In this document: one piece after another, positions 23,187 to 23,753 of the stretch
How positions within the stretch are numbered: the first letter of the stretch is position 1
How the letters are laid out: each line of letters starts with the position of its first letter
The notes under the pieces: model-generated
What the model was told of the DNA's origin: nothing
Seen by the model: only the letters and a program-made list of their open reading frames with translations
Database searches by the model: none
Origin: Terrisporobacter sp.
GTDB taxonomy: Bacteria; Bacillota_A; Clostridia; Peptostreptococcales; Peptostreptococcaceae
Assembly: GCA_029851945.1 (NCBI GenBank)
Contig: JARKUZ010000048.1
Coordinates: forward strand, 1-23,753
Reading direction: 5' to 3'
Length of the DNA: 23,753 nt
Made by a program: the position numbers and the translations under genes

Positions 23187-23753
23187 ATGAAAAAAATATC
23201 AGAAAATGAAGTGTTAATAGTAGATGTTAACGAAAAAGTACCAATGAAGAGAGCAATTCCAGTAAGTATACAACATTTATTTGCAATGTTTGGATCATCT
23301 GTTTTGGTTCCTATTTTATTTAACATTGATCCAACAACAGTATTGTTTTTCAATGGGATAGGTACTTTGCTTTATGCCTTTATTACAAAAAAAGGTATAC
23401 CATCATATTTGGGATCTAGCTTTGCTTTTTTAACCCCAACATTTCTATTATTTAGTGAAGGATATAATTTTCAAACTGTACAGGGAGGATTTGTAGCTTC
23501 AGGACTTGTTTTTTCAATAGTAGCAATTATTGTAGGTTATACAGGAACAGACTGGATTAATAAATTATTTCCACCTGCAGCAATGGGTGCAATAGTTACT
23601 ATTATAGGTTTAGAGCTTGCAACTACAGCAGCTGACATGGCAGGTTTCCCTGTTGGAGGGTCAAATTCACCAGAGCTTAATAAAACTTGGGTTATAGTAT
23701 CAATGGTTACTCTTATATCAGTTATATTAAGTAGTGTATTGTTAAAAGGATTT
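23187..23753 (+). CDS. uraA: Uracil permease (NCS2 family), 5' part
   Basis: The first 189 residues of a nucleobase:cation symporter; the gene continues beyond the right edge. A short hydrophilic N-terminus is followed by QHLFAMFGSSVLVPILF, FFNGIGTLLYAF, LGSSFAFLTPT, GGFVASGLVFSI and NKLFPPAAMGAIVTIIGLELA, all hallmarks of UraA/PyrP uracil permeases rather than the xanthine branch. It imports uracil across the cytoplasmic membrane for pyrimidine salvage. ATG 23187 is nine bases after AAGGAG (23172-23177). It is separated from the FUSC gene by a terminator and has its own candidate promoter and a PyrR-like hairpin, consistent with control by pyrimidine supply. Confidence 0.92.
   Translation, partial: MKKISENEVLIVDVNEKVPMKRAIPVSIQHLFAMFGSSVLVPILFNIDPTTVLFFNGIGTLLYAFITKKGIPSYLGSSFAFLTPTFLLFSEGYNFQTVQGGFVASGLVFSIVAIIVGYTGTDWINKLFPPAAMGAIVTIIGLELATTAADMAGFPVGGSNSPELNKTWVIVSMVTLISVILSSVLLKGF

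Noticed and set aside
1..23753. CRISPR arrays, insertion sequences, tRNA or rRNA genes, prophage genes
   Set aside because: No regularly spaced repeats, transposase or integrase frames, tRNA cloverleaf or rRNA-like stretch were seen while reading the window.

Overview
This window looks like a chromosomal segment of a low-GC, anaerobic, host-associated Clostridium (sensu stricto; C. perfringens / C. tertium-like). The evidence is very high A+T throughout, strong AGGAGG-type ribosome binding sites, an oxygen-sensitive radical-SAM sulfatase maturase close in layout to the C. perfringens enzyme, and a secreted protein with the beta-helix / CBM / FIVAR / dockerin / cohesin modules typical of C. 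perfringens glycan-degrading exoproteins. The species assignment is inference; no rRNA or other phylogenetic marker is present.

Layout. (1) 1-257: the 3' end of a hexapeptide-repeat sugar O-acetyltransferase and a long terminator-like stem-loop. (2) 258-6880: a plus-strand operon with a TauE/SafE-type anion exporter, an anaerobic sulfatase-maturating enzyme (anSME), a membrane-tethered parvulin-like prolyl isomerase and a large secreted beta-helix protein. Just beyond that protein's stop codon, in the same frame but after two TAA codons, lies a decayed LPXTG-type wall-sorting signal (LPKTS). (3) 6849-6873: a convergent terminator. (4) 6886-9087, minus strand: a membrane-spanning AraC-family regulator. 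(5) 9088-10, divergent control region up to 9410 with an extended -10 promoter overlapped by a good CcpA (cre) site. (6) 9411-21835: one long plus-strand cluster with two CUT1-type ABC permeases, a lipoprotein solute-binding protein, a Cys-type sulfatase, a GH2 glycosidase, a GH20 hexosaminidase, a second Cys-type sulfatase and a Gfo/Idh/MocA oxidoreductase. (7) 21836-23753: a FUSC-type membrane protein and the start of a uracil permease gene, which look unrelated to the glycan genes. The permease leader carries a hairpin with a PyrR-like hexaloop next to its Shine-Dalgarno sequence.

How the genes may work together. The beta-helix protein is exported and may act on or bind host glycans outside the cell. 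Sulfated oligosaccharides would be captured by the lipoprotein and imported by the two permeases, using an ATPase encoded elsewhere. Neither sulfatase, nor the GH2 nor the GH20 enzyme has a signal peptide, so desulfation and sequential sugar removal should happen in the cytoplasm. The anSME converts the active-site cysteines of both sulfatases to formylglycine, and the TauE-like protein could expel the released sulfur oxyanion. The membrane AraC regulator would sense an extracellular signal and switch on the divergent operon. A sulfated, galactose/N-acetylhexosamine-containing host glycan (mucin O-glycan or keratan sulfate) is the favoured substrate, because no polysaccharide lyase or unsaturated-uronyl hydrolase is recognisable; this is inference. 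The Gfo/Idh/MocA gene is the least explained member.
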